A stretch of 33,596 nt of DNA from Succiniclasticum ruminis DSM 9236 (GCF_900112895.1 NZ_FONL01000019.1:1-33596), one strand, 5' to 3'. Shown: positions 1-7,899, counted from the first letter of the stretch. Notes: generated by a model from the sequence alone, not told the origin. Numbers and translations are program-made.

Positions 1-1
1 A

Positions 2-121
2 CCGGATTTCATCCACGAAGAAGATTTTATTTATTATGCCGAAGGGATGCAGGGCATCGGGTTAAAGATTGAAATTAAATATGGCAAAGTAACGGAAATT
101 AAATGCGGCGTTCTTAATTAA
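2..121 (+). CDS. C-terminal end of an unidentified protein (partial)
   Basis: The window opens inside a reading frame that gives 39 codons and a TAA stop. The visible tail is acidic, then beta-rich and basic (it includes YYAEGMQGIGLKIEIKYGKV). The 5' part lies outside the window, so no domain can be assigned. It is read as a real gene end because the frame is open to the window edge, the residue pattern is protein-like (alternating hydrophobic and charged residues) and a terminator-like palindrome follows at 208-246. The function is unknown. Confidence 0.5.
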   Translation, partial: PDFIHEEDFIYYAEGMQGIGLKIEIKYGKVTEIKCGVLN

Positions 122-207
122 CGAAAGGCATACGGTACGGCGAAAAGAGAGTATCGTATAGCTGGTGAATGACGTGGCGCCAGGTTAAGCAAATTTATAT
201 TTAATTA

Positions 208-246
208 AACAGCCGTGGGATCTGATTCCCACGGCTGTTTTGTTTT
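208..246 (+). terminator. Palindromic repeat copy 1, probable rho-independent terminator
   Basis: The left arm AACAGCCGTGGGA (208-220) and right arm TCCCACGGCTGTT (227-239) pair perfectly over 13 bp around a 6-nt loop, followed by TTTGTTTT. It is one of seven related palindromes in the window (others near 4125, 7807, 10699, 12253, 30386 and 33218). The arms here vary in a compensated way (GGGA/TCCC instead of GGAA/TTCC), which supports a folded RNA. It probably ends the transcript of the partial gene at the left edge. Confidence 0.7.
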
Positions 247-255
247 CTAAATGAA

Positions 256-310
256 AACCCCGCCATGGCGGCGGGGTTCCCCTAAGCCATAGCCTTGAGC
301 GGGCTATGGC
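256..310. repeat. Two further stacked palindromes
   Basis: AACCCCGCC (256-264) pairs with GGCGGGGTT (270-278), and GCCATAGCC (286-294) pairs with GGCTATGGC (302-310). Read on the minus strand, the first hairpin is followed by TTCATTT, so it could terminate a leftward transcript. With the repeat at 208-246 this makes three consecutive hairpins in about 100 bp. The stretch from 122 to about 550 otherwise shows no gene I can support. Confidence 0.5.
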
Positions 311-436
311 AATAATTCCGGGCGCCACGGCCTCCACATTTTCGAGAAAAGCCACTTCGTTGCGGTCATGCCAGTCTCTGACGTGTTCGCGGATGTCGCC
401 CGTCATGCTTATAAACCGCAGGTTCGCGCAACCGTG

Positions 437-475
437 TCCGGGAAAGATGTTCCCGGAAGGTTTTTATGGTATAAT
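437..475 (+). promoter_or_regulatory. Hairpin with T-run followed by an extended -10 box
   Basis: TCCGGGAA (437-444) and TTCCCGGA (450-457) form an 8-bp stem followed by AAGGTTTTT, a terminator shape. Directly after it, TGGTATAAT (467-475) is an extended -10 motif. No convincing -35 is present. The pair could end one transcript and start the next, which would cross the broken dipeptidase tail. No experimental-grade support is possible from sequence alone. Confidence 0.35.
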
Positions 476-550
476 GTAAGAAATAAACCCCATGAGTGTC
501 ATTTTTGAATATATTTAGTAAAAAGGAAGAAGGTAAATGATTTTAAGGGA

Positions 551-695
551 GATTTGCCGACGCGCTGCGAGAAAACTCCCTCAAAATCTTTGAGGACGGA
601 AGCAGCTTTCCAACAAACTGTTAATGAAATTTAAGAGCGGCGTGGGCATCGAGTACGAAAAGCAGCCCAAACCGGACACGCCGAAGAACTATTGA
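551..695 (+). pseudogene. Broken 3'-end copy of the C69 dipeptidase gene
   Basis: About 145 bp match the last part of the intact C69 dipeptidase gene at 7987-9567 (compare 9424-9567) almost base for base, through the stop codon and a few bases past it. Shared stretches include CTCCCTCAAAATCTTTGAGG and ATCGAGTACGAAAAGCAGCC. Compared with the intact copy there are substitutions and a 1-nt deletion near position 596 that breaks the frame. The rest of the gene is absent. This is a relic of a second dipeptidase copy or of a partial duplication; it should not encode a functional protein. Confidence 0.85.
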
Positions 696-779
696 TACAA
701 ACTCATTTATTTTTATCAGGTATATGACAGGGTGAAATTGTAGTACCGTATAACATAAAGTCGGGGGGCGGTGGCGTGC

Positions 780-2744
780 ATGAAGACCGGGAAGAAATCT
801 TTAAATCGTTTTGGGAATTATTTTTCTGCTAAGTGGGTTTCCGCTTTGCTGGCGGTATTTGTGTTTGTTGCAGGGATGATGGTAAGCATTGCCGAGGCTG
901 CGGCTGATTCCGCCAGCGCTTCAGGATCGGCTAAAGTATTGCGTATGAAAACCCTTTGGGAGAACGTTGATTTAAATGTATATTCCCGCTACAATGGAGA
1001 ATACCGTGCTTTAGGCGGATCCCAGGCTGCAGAAACGGTGTTCGGAAAAACAAGTCCGGGGAAGACCATAAAACTTCAGATTTATCCGGAAAACAAGTTT
1101 AAAGGCGGAACATCCGCAATCTATTTCGGAACCTATAAAATACAAAAGGGGTTTCCCAAAATCGCGTCCAAAGATTATGAAAGAAAAACGCAGAGCCAGA
1201 CACAATCGTTCACGATCCCCCAGGGCGTGGAGATGGTCATCGCGCACGTGTATATGACCTGGACTACAGGAGATCCCAAAAATCCTTTATACGATGACGG
1301 TGTTGCAACGCGCCATTATGTCCTTTTCACTTCGGATGACGCTTTTCGCAGAGCCTACAAGATATTTACAGGGAAAACGCTGAATAAAATAGTTCCACCG
1401 AAGACAAACGTTTCACAAGACAAAACGAAGACTAAAACAGTAACTGAGAAGGCCAAGGCAGATTCACCGGTAATAAAAAACGGCGAGCCTTCCGGTGATG
1501 ATTCCGGCGGCATTGGCATCGTTGAAATCGGCGGCGGGCTGGTGCTGGTTTCCATAGGCGGATACCTCGGGCTGCACTTCCTCGGCGGCGGCGCCGCAAC
1601 CGGGGAAGCAGGGGCGGAAGCGGTTTCCGATCTGACGTCTGCAGAACCGGATATACCTCCGCAGCCTTCCGTCCCACCGGAGCCAAAAGAGTATGTCTAT
1701 ACTGACCCCGCGGGGTTCCAGACCTTGTATGTGCAGGATCCGGAGACAGGACAGTGGACAAACTATGAGACGGGCAACCCGGTCGACATGGACAGTTTGA
1801 AGGAATACGACAAACAGCGCATGCAGGACATGGCCTGGAGCCATAACGAAACGAAGAACCTTGCGGACCGGACCACAGCTTTTGATAACGATTTGAAGCA
1901 GGATTACCGGAACATGCTGGAGGAAGAAGCCCGGATCCAGCAGCAGACCAAAAAAGACATGATGGCCATCAAGAGCGGCACCTACGGTATGACCGACGCG
2001 GAGAGGCAGGCTTATCTGAACGACCGGCAGGCGAAACTGGAAGCGGACAAGGAAGCGGCAGACAAGAAAGCCGCAAGGCTGGATACGGCGGTCAAGACAT
2101 TAGAAGTGATAGAAAAAGGCGCGGATATTTCAATCAGCGTCCTGTCCACGGTAACCCCGGGCGGGAAGCTGGTAGCCAACATATATACCGGCGTGAAGAA
2201 CGTCACGGTTGGCGGGATGCAGGCGGCGGTGGATGGAAAGAGCATCATGGGAGGCATTGTTAAAGGGGCTGCCAAAGGCGGCGCGGATATCCTCCAGAAT
2301 ATGACCGACAAGATTCCTGCCGGGAAATGGGGTTATAAGCTGGCGACCTATGTGACTTCAGAAACAATGAAAGAAGGAATCGTTGCATACGTTGACGGGG
2401 AGAATGTAGTCAAAGCATCGGTGAAAGGCATGGTCCAGGGATGGTCGAAATTCGGCGTAGACCAGATAGGAGGCGCGCTAAGCGACAAGGCTGCCGCGAA
2501 CAATAACCTTGCCATGAAGGAAAAATATCTTAAAATTAGGGACAACTGGAGCAAAGACCTGAAGCCGAAGAGTGTCAAAGCAGTGCGGACGTTGAATTTC
2601 CAGCGTTATTTCGCAAAAGAGCAGAGTCGTTTGATAAATCAGGGCCTTGGGCAGACGTTTGCCAACGAAGCCAGCGCCAGGGCATACGAAATGGGCGTGG
2701 AAGGAAAGAGTTTTACGGAATCTGCCTTTGGCGATAAGTGGTGA
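780..2744 (+). CDS. Large exported protein with internal glycine-rich membrane segment and coiled-coil region
   Basis: About 654 residues, no recognised family. A GTG start at 771 is possible, but the ATG at 780 lies at a better distance from the G-run at 762-767. A signal peptide is clear: a basic start, then hydrophobic WVSALLAVFVFVAGMMVSIA and an AEA/AAA cleavage site near residue 40. A roughly 150-residue beta-rich domain follows, then a Lys/Thr-rich linker, a glycine-rich hydrophobic segment that may cross a membrane, and a Pro-rich hinge. Next come a charged helical region (many Glu/Lys/Gln) and a glycine/alanine-rich segment similar in style to the pore or linker regions of large secreted proteins. 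It has almost no cysteine. It may be a cell-envelope or secreted effector-like protein, but that is inference only. The zinc-ribbon gene follows after 112 bp. Confidence 0.8.
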   Translation: MKTGKKSLNRFGNYFSAKWVSALLAVFVFVAGMMVSIAEAAADSASASGSAKVLRMKTLWENVDLNVYSRYNGEYRALGGSQAAETVFGKTSPGKTIKLQIYPENKFKGGTSAIYFGTYKIQKGFPKIASKDYERKTQSQTQSFTIPQGVEMVIAHVYMTWTTGDPKNPLYDDGVATRHYVLFTSDDAFRRAYKIFTGKTLNKIVPPKTNVSQDKTKTKTVTEKAKADSPVIKNGEPSGDDSGGIGIVEIGGGLVLVSIGGYLGLHFLGGGAATGEAGAEAVSDLTSAEPDIPPQPSVPPEPKEYVYTDPAGFQTLYVQDPETGQWTNYETGNPVDMDSLKEYDKQRMQDMAWSHNETKNLADRTTAFDNDLKQDYRNMLEEEARIQQQTKKDMMAIKSGTYGMTDAERQAYLNDRQAKLEADKEAADKKAARLDTAVKTLEVIEKGADISISVLSTVTPGGKLVANIYTGVKNVTVGGMQAAVDGKSIMGGIVKGAAKGGADILQNMTDKIPAGKWGYKLATYVTSETMKEGIVAYVDGENVVKASVKGMVQGWSKFGVDQIGGALSDKAAANNNLAMKEKYLKIRDNWSKDLKPKSVKAVRTLNFQRYFAKEQSRLINQGLGQTFANEASARAYEMGVEGKSFTESAFGDKW

Positions 2745-2856
2745 AACAGGAAAAGGCTGATTGCAGCCGGCTGTTTATTTAACTGCTATTTGCAGTGAAC
2801 CATACAAAATGCTTGTTGTGTCAGGCGGTTTTGTCTGACGGGAAGGAGCTTCGGAT

Positions 2857-3381
2857 ATGATACTGGCAGGAAGTTTTGCGGGCGCGGTGGAAGTAGCGGA
2901 ACAGAACTGCAGCGAATGGTTATTGGCCGGCAACGGCGAGGTGTTCCACGCGGGAGAGCTGCACGAGGTCGCGAAAGAGTTTGACGCAGAGACGCCCCTG
3001 GGGGAAGATGAGTTCCTGGTGGTGACGGATGACGGTTCCATCGGATTATTGTTCCCCAACCTGAAGGAACCGGAAATGTATTTCGTATCGCCGCAGTGGG
3101 CCGTGGTGAATATATTGAAAGAGGATCCGCGGAAATATATCGTTCCGGGTGACAGGGCTGCGGCGGGCACCCAAACTGCCGGTAACGTTGCGAATTCTGC
3201 ACCGCAGAACGCAGCTCCGGCTGCAAAAGCCTTCTGCAAAAATTGCGGCGCGGAGCTGAAACCCGGCAGCCGTTTCTGTGAACACTGCGGCGCAAAGAAC
3301 GCACCGGAATTCTGCACGAACTTCGGGGTGAAGCTGGAAGCCGGAAGCCAGTTCTGCGGAAATTGCGGTGTGAGGATATAA
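2857..3381 (+). CDS. Zinc-ribbon domain protein with one degenerate ribbon
   Basis: 174 residues, preceded by GGAAGGAG at a good distance from ATG. The N-terminal ~105 residues form an unrecognised domain. An Ala-rich linker leads to two C-terminal zinc-ribbon units. The first has a full four-cysteine set (FCKNCG ... FCEHCG). In the second the first pair is CTNF instead of CxxC (FCTNFG ... FCGNCG), so one ligand is missing and that ribbon may bind zinc poorly. Such ribbons are commonly found on regulatory or membrane-associated Firmicutes proteins and act in protein or nucleic-acid contacts. It could be co-transcribed with the exported protein upstream. The role is unknown. Confidence 0.8.
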   Translation: MILAGSFAGAVEVAEQNCSEWLLAGNGEVFHAGELHEVAKEFDAETPLGEDEFLVVTDDGSIGLLFPNLKEPEMYFVSPQWAVVNILKEDPRKYIVPGDRAAAGTQTAGNVANSAPQNAAPAAKAFCKNCGAELKPGSRFCEHCGAKNAPEFCTNFGVKLEAGSQFCGNCGVRI

Positions 3382-3478
3382 ACAAACGATTCGTTTGTAT
3401 TTCTTTGAGGTTATGTTACAACCGACCGTTGTGAGTTGTATTTGAAATCCACGATAAAATTTGTGATACAAATCGTGG
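3382..3478 (+). promoter_or_regulatory. Two palindromes between the zinc-ribbon gene and the next gene
   Basis: ACAAACGATTCGTTTGT (3382-3398) is a perfect 17-nt palindrome followed by ATTTCTTT, a weak terminator shape right after the stop codon. CCACGAT (3449-3455) pairs with ATCGTGG (3472-3478), with a nested TTTGT-GAT-ACAAA, just before the Shine-Dalgarno of the next gene. The second could be a leader hairpin or operator for the gene at 3495. The function is inferred only. Confidence 0.3.
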
Positions 3479-3494
3479 TTCGCAGGTGAATGAT

Positions 3495-4106
3495 ATGTAT
3501 GAGCTGAAAATTGACGAACTCAGTAAAATCTTAGAAAAAGAAGAGCCGGAAGGCGTGGATTTCTTTCTTATGGCGGATGAAAGACCATATAACGGAATAG
3601 AATCACACAGGGACGCCCTTCTTTTTGCCGTGCATTTGATAAATGAAAACGAAAAGCAGACGATAAAAAAAGCGGAAGAACTTTTCGGGAAAGAGTACGC
3701 GGATAAACTGCATCTGTTTACCTGCGATATCGGCAAAGCGGAAGCAAAACGCCTCGACCCCGGAGAGCTCCTTTTTGTTCCGGACGTACTGCGCAAAGAC
3801 CGTTACGGAAATAAAAAATATGACAGTGACTGGGTTCCCAACGATGAAAACTGCGGCAAACAAATACCGTACTGGTACGCGTTTCTGGAGCCGCCGCATG
3901 GGACGAAATACGGACCGGAAGACCTCCGGCGGATCAACGCGGTCCTGTTTCCGGACGGCGCGGAAGGCCTGGAAGCGTATGAATGGACGACTGACTGGTC
4001 GGATATTTTTGATGACGGGCATGAATGGTGGGGCGCGTCGTGCTGGAGCGTATACGACAGCCGCAGGAATCGCTTTGTCGTATTACTGGCTTCGGCAACA
4101 GACTGA
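3495..4106 (+). CDS. Hypothetical protein (about 203 aa), C-terminus formed by a repeat element
   Basis: A GTG at 3486 is possible, but AGGTGA (3484-3489) sits five bases before the ATG at 3495, which is chosen. The protein is soluble, acidic and rich in Trp/Tyr near the end (DWSDIFDDGHEWWGASCWSV), with no signal peptide. I recognise no family; the acidic, aromatic-rich style resembles small immunity-type proteins, but nothing proves that. The last codons (VVLLASATD, stop) lie inside a repeated sequence at 4078-4166 that recurs behind other genes, so the natural C-terminus may have been replaced when the repeat arrived. Confidence 0.65.
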   Translation: MYELKIDELSKILEKEEPEGVDFFLMADERPYNGIESHRDALLFAVHLINENEKQTIKKAEELFGKEYADKLHLFTCDIGKAEAKRLDPGELLFVPDVLRKDRYGNKKYDSDWVPNDENCGKQIPYWYAFLEPPHGTKYGPEDLRRINAVLFPDGAEGLEAYEWTTDWSDIFDDGHEWWGASCWSVYDSRRNRFVVLLASATD

Positions 4107-4166
4107 CAAATTCATAATTAGTTTAACAGCTGTGGAATTTATTTTCCGCGGCTGTTTTGTTATAAT
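4078..4166 (+). repeat. Palindromic repeat copy 2, longest version (terminator plus TATAAT)
   Basis: This is the fullest copy of a recurring element. Its left part (4078-4109) matches 6144-6175 at 27 of 32 bases, all differences being transitions. The central AT-rich spacer resembles those at 7790 and 10680. The palindrome AACAGCTGTGGAA (4125-4137) pairs with TTCCGCGGCTGTT (4144-4156), followed by TTGTTATAAT. The hairpin with T-run fits a rho-independent terminator. The terminal TATAAT (4161-4166) could serve as a -10 box for the gene at 4274. Confidence 0.7.
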
Positions 4167-4273
4167 GCGTATAGAAATCGGGATTTTCAGAAGTCGGGCG
4201 GCAACGGCTGACAAAGCGGAACGCACGGCAGGACTGATGGAAAAACAATGATCCGGAGGTAACGGCAAACGAT

Positions 4274-6136
4274 ATGGAAGAAAAGGAACTTGCGGTAAAA
4301 AACTGGCTGGCGCATCTCCGCCGCCACCCCATGCCGGAAATCGTCTCGGAAGAGTGCATGGCCGCGCTCTCGTCAGTGGAGGCGCAGTACGGTGAAACGG
4401 AAAGCTACGGCGCGGGGCTGGAGGTGCGGCTGGGGAATCCCGCGGCGTATGTGGATTACATCATGAATATCGACGAGGAAATCATTCCCAAGGTGAAAGC
4501 GCTGTGGTACGAAATCGACTACGAGGAATTTTCCCGGGCTGCCGCAACGGGCAAACGAATCGAGCCGTGCCTCTTTGCCAATGTGGGTGAGGAAGATTAC
4601 CGGACATTCTGGGATGATGTGCTGCCGCCATTTTTGGGCGAAGAACGGGCGAAACGCCTGCGCGCTCCGCTGGACAGGGTGACGGAGCGTCTCCCCGAAA
4701 AAGCGTTTATCAAGCAAATCGGCACCATGACGAGCCGGGGCGAACTGGACATCATGCGCCTCGTGATTTCGTTTCCTTCCTGGGAGAGCATTTTCCCGGG
4801 CCTGACTGCCATCGGCTGGCAGGGCGATACGGCGGAACTTGCGTCTGCGCTGGAGCCGTGGAAGGAATCTCAGAGAATTGCCGTCAATATCGACCTCGGC
4901 GCGGACGGCGTGCTGCCCAAGATCGGCATCGAAGTCTTTTCACGCTGGCGGCATCCGCTCATCGTCGACAAATTTATCATGCGCCTGGAAGATGCGGGGC
5001 TGTGCCTTCCGGAAAAAGGAGAAGCGCTGCGGCGCTGGATCCGCATCCGCCCCGATGCGGACCCCTTCCGCCAGACGCTGATCAACTATTTCAAGCTGAA
5101 CTACAAGGATGGAAAAATTACCGAAGCAAAAGCCTACCTGGAGCAGACGCCCTATATCAACCACAATTATTTTGACGCCTATGAATTCCCCGGCCGCGTG
5201 GCTTTTTACCTGAGGGACGGGGAGCGGGCGCTTTCCGCGGACAGCGCCCTGCGGCTCCTTGCCCAGTGCGGGGAAAACCGCCTGCGCCGGGCGCGTTTTA
5301 TGGGCGTTGAAGGCTATGAAGAGTTTGACCGCCTTCTGGGCGTGTGCAGGGAATACAGCATCCGTGCGGAAGTATCACTGGCGGAACCGGTATCGCGGGA
5401 AGCGCTGGAACAGATGATTGCCGCGGGAGCAGACAGCTTTCTTATGGATATGGAAGAAGAAACCGGCTGGGCGGCGAATGCGGAAACGCTTCGCGCTTTA
5501 GATTTTGCCGGGTTCCGTCTCCGCTGGTTCATGCACCGGGGCAATGCGCAGGACCTGCCACGCGTCATCCGTCTCGCCGGAGAAACGGGTGCGCAGGAAC
5601 TCATCATCACGGGCATGAAGCCCTGCAGTCCCGGTTTGCGCAGGGAAACTCCTGACCGCGGACAGATTATCGCAGCGGCTGAAATAATAAATGCGTGGCA
5701 AAAAGAGAACCTCCGGAACGGCGAGGCAGCAAACGAAACGCAGGATGGCGAGGTAGCAAACGAAACGGCGGGTACTGACGCAAAAAGCCGCATGGAGCTT
5801 ACGGTAGAAAGCTGCTTTTCGCCGCTGCGCGCCGTGATGGGCGGCGCGGACGAGAAGAGAAACGGCAACCGGGGCATCGGGCGCGGCTGCGAGGCGGGAT
5901 GCTGGTTCTTCGCCGTGCAGGCAGACGGCAGTTTCACGCCTTGCCCGTATCTGGACGCACAGGAAACGTACGGTTCCATTACGGAGTATTGGGAACATTC
6001 ACCCTTGTTGAAAAACATCCGTAAGCAGAGCGGCCATGAAGGCTGCCCCTACGCAAGGCGCTGCCTGCCGTGCTTCGCGGTCATCAAAGAGGTGGGCGAC
6101 TGCCCGTTGCACCCTTTGCATGGGGATCGTCCATGA
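4274..6136 (+). CDS. SPASM-domain protein with a degenerate radical-SAM barrel (candidate peptide maturase)
   Basis: 620 residues. GGAGGT lies 13 bases before the ATG. Residues 1 to about 300 form a domain I cannot name (it contains VNIDLGADGVLPKIGIEVF and a GLCLPEKGEAL-W stretch). Residues ~310-480 read like a radical-SAM barrel: GVEGYEEFDRLL stands where GGEP-type motifs occur, followed by strands such as IRAEVSLAE, ADSFLMDME and AQELIITGMKPCSPG. The CxxxCxxC loop that binds the radical 4Fe-4S cluster is absent; the expected place reads GRVAFYLRDGER. The C-terminus is a cysteine-rich SPASM-type region (GCEAGCWFF, TPCPYL, GCPYARRCLPC, GDCPLH). Family knowledge: SPASM proteins modify ribosomal peptides. 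Nif11-like precursors lie downstream. Inference: an inactive or repurposed barrel acting as a peptide-binding partner. An acidic Glu/Asn/Thr linker (ANETQDGEVANET) separates barrel and SPASM. Confidence 0.75.
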   Translation: MEEKELAVKNWLAHLRRHPMPEIVSEECMAALSSVEAQYGETESYGAGLEVRLGNPAAYVDYIMNIDEEIIPKVKALWYEIDYEEFSRAAATGKRIEPCLFANVGEEDYRTFWDDVLPPFLGEERAKRLRAPLDRVTERLPEKAFIKQIGTMTSRGELDIMRLVISFPSWESIFPGLTAIGWQGDTAELASALEPWKESQRIAVNIDLGADGVLPKIGIEVFSRWRHPLIVDKFIMRLEDAGLCLPEKGEALRRWIRIRPDADPFRQTLINYFKLNYKDGKITEAKAYLEQTPYINHNYFDAYEFPGRVAFYLRDGERALSADSALRLLAQCGENRLRRARFMGVEGYEEFDRLLGVCREYSIRAEVSLAEPVSREALEQMIAAGADSFLMDMEEETGWAANAETLRALDFAGFRLRWFMHRGNAQDLPRVIRLAGETGAQELIITGMKPCSPGLRRETPDRGQIIAAAEIINAWQKENLRNGEAANETQDGEVANETAGTDAKSRMELTVESCFSPLRAVMGGADEKRNGNRGIGRGCEAGCWFFAVQADGSFTPCPYLDAQETYGSITEYWEHSPLLKNIRKQSGHEGCPYARRCLPCFAVIKEVGDCPLHPLHGDRP

Positions 6137-6143
6137 GTTCCTG

Positions 6144-6175
6144 TCGTACTGCCGGCTCCGGCAGCAGACTGACAA
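6144..6175 (+). repeat. Left part of the palindromic repeat, without its hairpin
   Basis: This matches 4078-4109 at 27 of 32 bases (shared ending CAGACTGACAA). It lies eight bases after the stop codon of the SPASM-protein gene. The right half with the AACAGCCGTGG palindrome is absent. The sequence forms its own small GCCGGC-type hairpin. It shows that the repeat family has a modular left segment. Confidence 0.5.
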
Positions 6176-6216
6176 CGTAACGTTTTTGCAGAAACTTGTA
6201 TACTTTCAGAAGTCTG

Positions 6217-6274
6217 TTGCGTTATAGAATCAGAGTATGATAAAATAAAATGATTTTAAAATAGTAATTACTAT
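6217..6274 (+). promoter_or_regulatory. Candidate promoter and palindromic operator of the FAD oxidase gene
   Basis: TTGCGT (6217-6222), an 18-bp spacer and TAAAAT (6241-6246) make a plausible promoter. A perfect 14-bp palindrome ATAGTAATTACTAT (6261-6274) lies where the transcript would start, the usual place for a repressor site. Lactate and glycolate oxidase genes are often controlled by GntR-type repressors, but no regulator is encoded nearby, so this is inference. Confidence 0.35.
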
Positions 6275-6342
6275 GTAATTTGAAAAAAGTATAGTATTAC
6301 ATCATTAAGCGAAGATAAAAAATCTTTAATTAGGAGGCTAAC

Positions 6343-7767
6343 ATGGCTTATCAATCCCTGACACCCGAGGTACTTGCACAACTGACCGCCGCGCTCCCCG
6401 GGAGCGTCCTGAGCGGGGACCAGCTCACCGAAGACTATGCCCACGATGAGATGATATCCGCCGGTTTCCGTATGCCGGACGCCGTAGTTCTGGCACAGTC
6501 TACGGAAGACGTTTCCAAAGCCTGCAAAATTCTCTACGAGAACAACATCCCCATCATTCCCCGCGGGGCCGGAACCGGGCTCAGCGGCGGCTGCGCGCCT
6601 ATCTGCGGCGGTGTTGTCATCGATCTGACCAAGATGAATCATATTCTGCGCTGGGATCTGGAAAACGGCCTGGTCCACATTGAAGCCGGCGTCCTGCTGG
6701 CTGACCTGACCGCCGCCTGCCTGGAACGCGATATGTTCTATCCGCCCGACCCGGGCCAGCGGTTCGCCGCGGTGGGCGGCAACGTGGCTACCAACGCCGG
6801 CGGGATGCGGGCCGTGAAATACGGCTGCACCCGGGAATATGTCCGCACCCTGAAAGTGGTGCTTCCCGACGGCCGTGTGGTGAAACTGGGCGGCGAACCC
6901 AGCAAAAACAGTTCCGGCTATTCCCTCCTGCATCTGATGGTTGGTTCCGAGGGAACCCTGGGAATCATCACGGAAATCGGACTGAAGCTTATCCCCAAAC
7001 CGAAATTCCAGGTCTCCCTGCTGGGCATGTTCGAGGATCTGGAGGCCTGCATCCGCTGCGTGCCTGCGGTCAAAGGCTCCGGACTGGAACCCCAGTCTCT
7101 GGAATTTATGCCCCGCTCCGGTGTAGTGCGGGCGGAGAAATTCATGGAAAAGACGGTTTATCCTGCCAAGAGCGAGGGGACTGACGTGGGAGCCTATCTT
7201 CTCACCACCTTTGATTGCCGCCGGGAAGAAGAGATGGACGAGATCATGGAGGCAGCCGCTGAAGTTATGCTGGAAGGCGGCGCGCTGGATGTGCTCGTGT
7301 TTGATAATCCCAATTCGATGAAAACGGCCTGGGATGTGCGCAGGGCCGTGCCGGAATCCATCCTTGAAACCTATGACAAGGTGGAGGAATGTGATATCGT
7401 GGTTCCTACCAGCTACATCGCGGAGGTCGTGGATTATGCCCTGAGCCTGACGGACGAAGTGGGCCTGGATATTCATACCTACGGACACGCCGGGGACGGC
7501 AACATCCATATCAAACTCTGCGCCAACGGCATGGAGGAACAGGAGTTCCGCGCCCGTTCCGATAAATTCCTCGACCTGATTTATGCCCGGGGCAAGGGGA
7601 TGAACGCCCTGATCTCCGGTGAACACGGCATCGGTGCCGTTTCCGTCCATCGCCTGGAAGACTATGCCGGTAAAGACGTGATGGATCTGATGCGGGGCAT
7701 CAAGGCTGTATTCGATCCGAAAGGACTTTTGAATCCGGGCAAGGTCTGCACGTACGTGAAAGACTGA
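6343..7767 (+). CDS. FAD-binding lactate/glycolate-type dehydrogenase (GlcD family)
   Basis: 474 residues, the usual family length, with AGGAGG six bases before ATG. The N-terminal PCMH-type FAD domain has PRGAGTGLSGGC at residues 73-84 and GGNVATNAGGMRAVKYG for the cofactor pocket. The C-terminal FAD-linked oxidase domain has HAGDGNIH, GEHGIG and the closing DPKGLLNPGK. The family oxidises 2-hydroxy acids such as D-lactate or glycolate, passing electrons to quinone or, in anaerobes, to an electron-transferring flavoprotein. No EtfAB or iron-sulfur partner lies here, so the acceptor and exact substrate are undecided. The gene has its own candidate promoter and ends at a terminator-type repeat, so it is probably monocistronic. 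Confidence 0.93.
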   Translation: MAYQSLTPEVLAQLTAALPGSVLSGDQLTEDYAHDEMISAGFRMPDAVVLAQSTEDVSKACKILYENNIPIIPRGAGTGLSGGCAPICGGVVIDLTKMNHILRWDLENGLVHIEAGVLLADLTAACLERDMFYPPDPGQRFAAVGGNVATNAGGMRAVKYGCTREYVRTLKVVLPDGRVVKLGGEPSKNSSGYSLLHLMVGSEGTLGIITEIGLKLIPKPKFQVSLLGMFEDLEACIRCVPAVKGSGLEPQSLEFMPRSGVVRAEKFMEKTVYPAKSEGTDVGAYLLTTFDCRREEEMDEIMEAAAEVMLEGGALDVLVFDNPNSMKTAWDVRRAVPESILETYDKVEECDIVVPTSYIAEVVDYALSLTDEVGLDIHTYGHAGDGNIHIKLCANGMEEQEFRARSDKFLDLIYARGKGMNALISGEHGIGAVSVHRLEDYAGKDVMDLMRGIKAVFDPKGLLNPGKVCTYVKD

Positions 7768-7806
7768 TCTGCCAGGTTCTTGCAGCGACAATTTTATAAT
7801 AAGTTC

Positions 7807-7846
7807 AACAGCCGTGGAAGTAATTTTCCGCGGCTGTTTTGTTATA
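7807..7846 (+). terminator. Palindromic repeat copy 3, terminator of the FAD oxidase gene
   Basis: AACAGCCGTGGAA (7807-7819) pairs with TTCCGCGGCTGTT (7826-7838), followed by TTGTTATA. The upstream spacer (GACAATTTTATAATAAGTTC) resembles that of copy 2. It lies 39 bases after the stop codon of the FAD oxidase gene. Confidence 0.75.
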
Positions 7847-7899
7847 CGGAACCGGCAATGTAACTGTTGATACAAACCGGGGTTCATAATCAACAGTCG

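Noticed and set aside
185-406. 73-codon minus-strand frame with a protein-like start (MTGDIREHVRDWHDRNEVAF)
   Set aside because: More than half of it consists of the stacked palindromes at 208-310, and no Shine-Dalgarno or family supports it. It may contain a relic, but not a supportable gene.
6271-7893. 540-codon open frame on the minus strand
   Set aside because: It lies opposite the well-supported FAD oxidase gene; its His/Gly/Arg-rich translation has no family pattern and arises from GC-biased codons.
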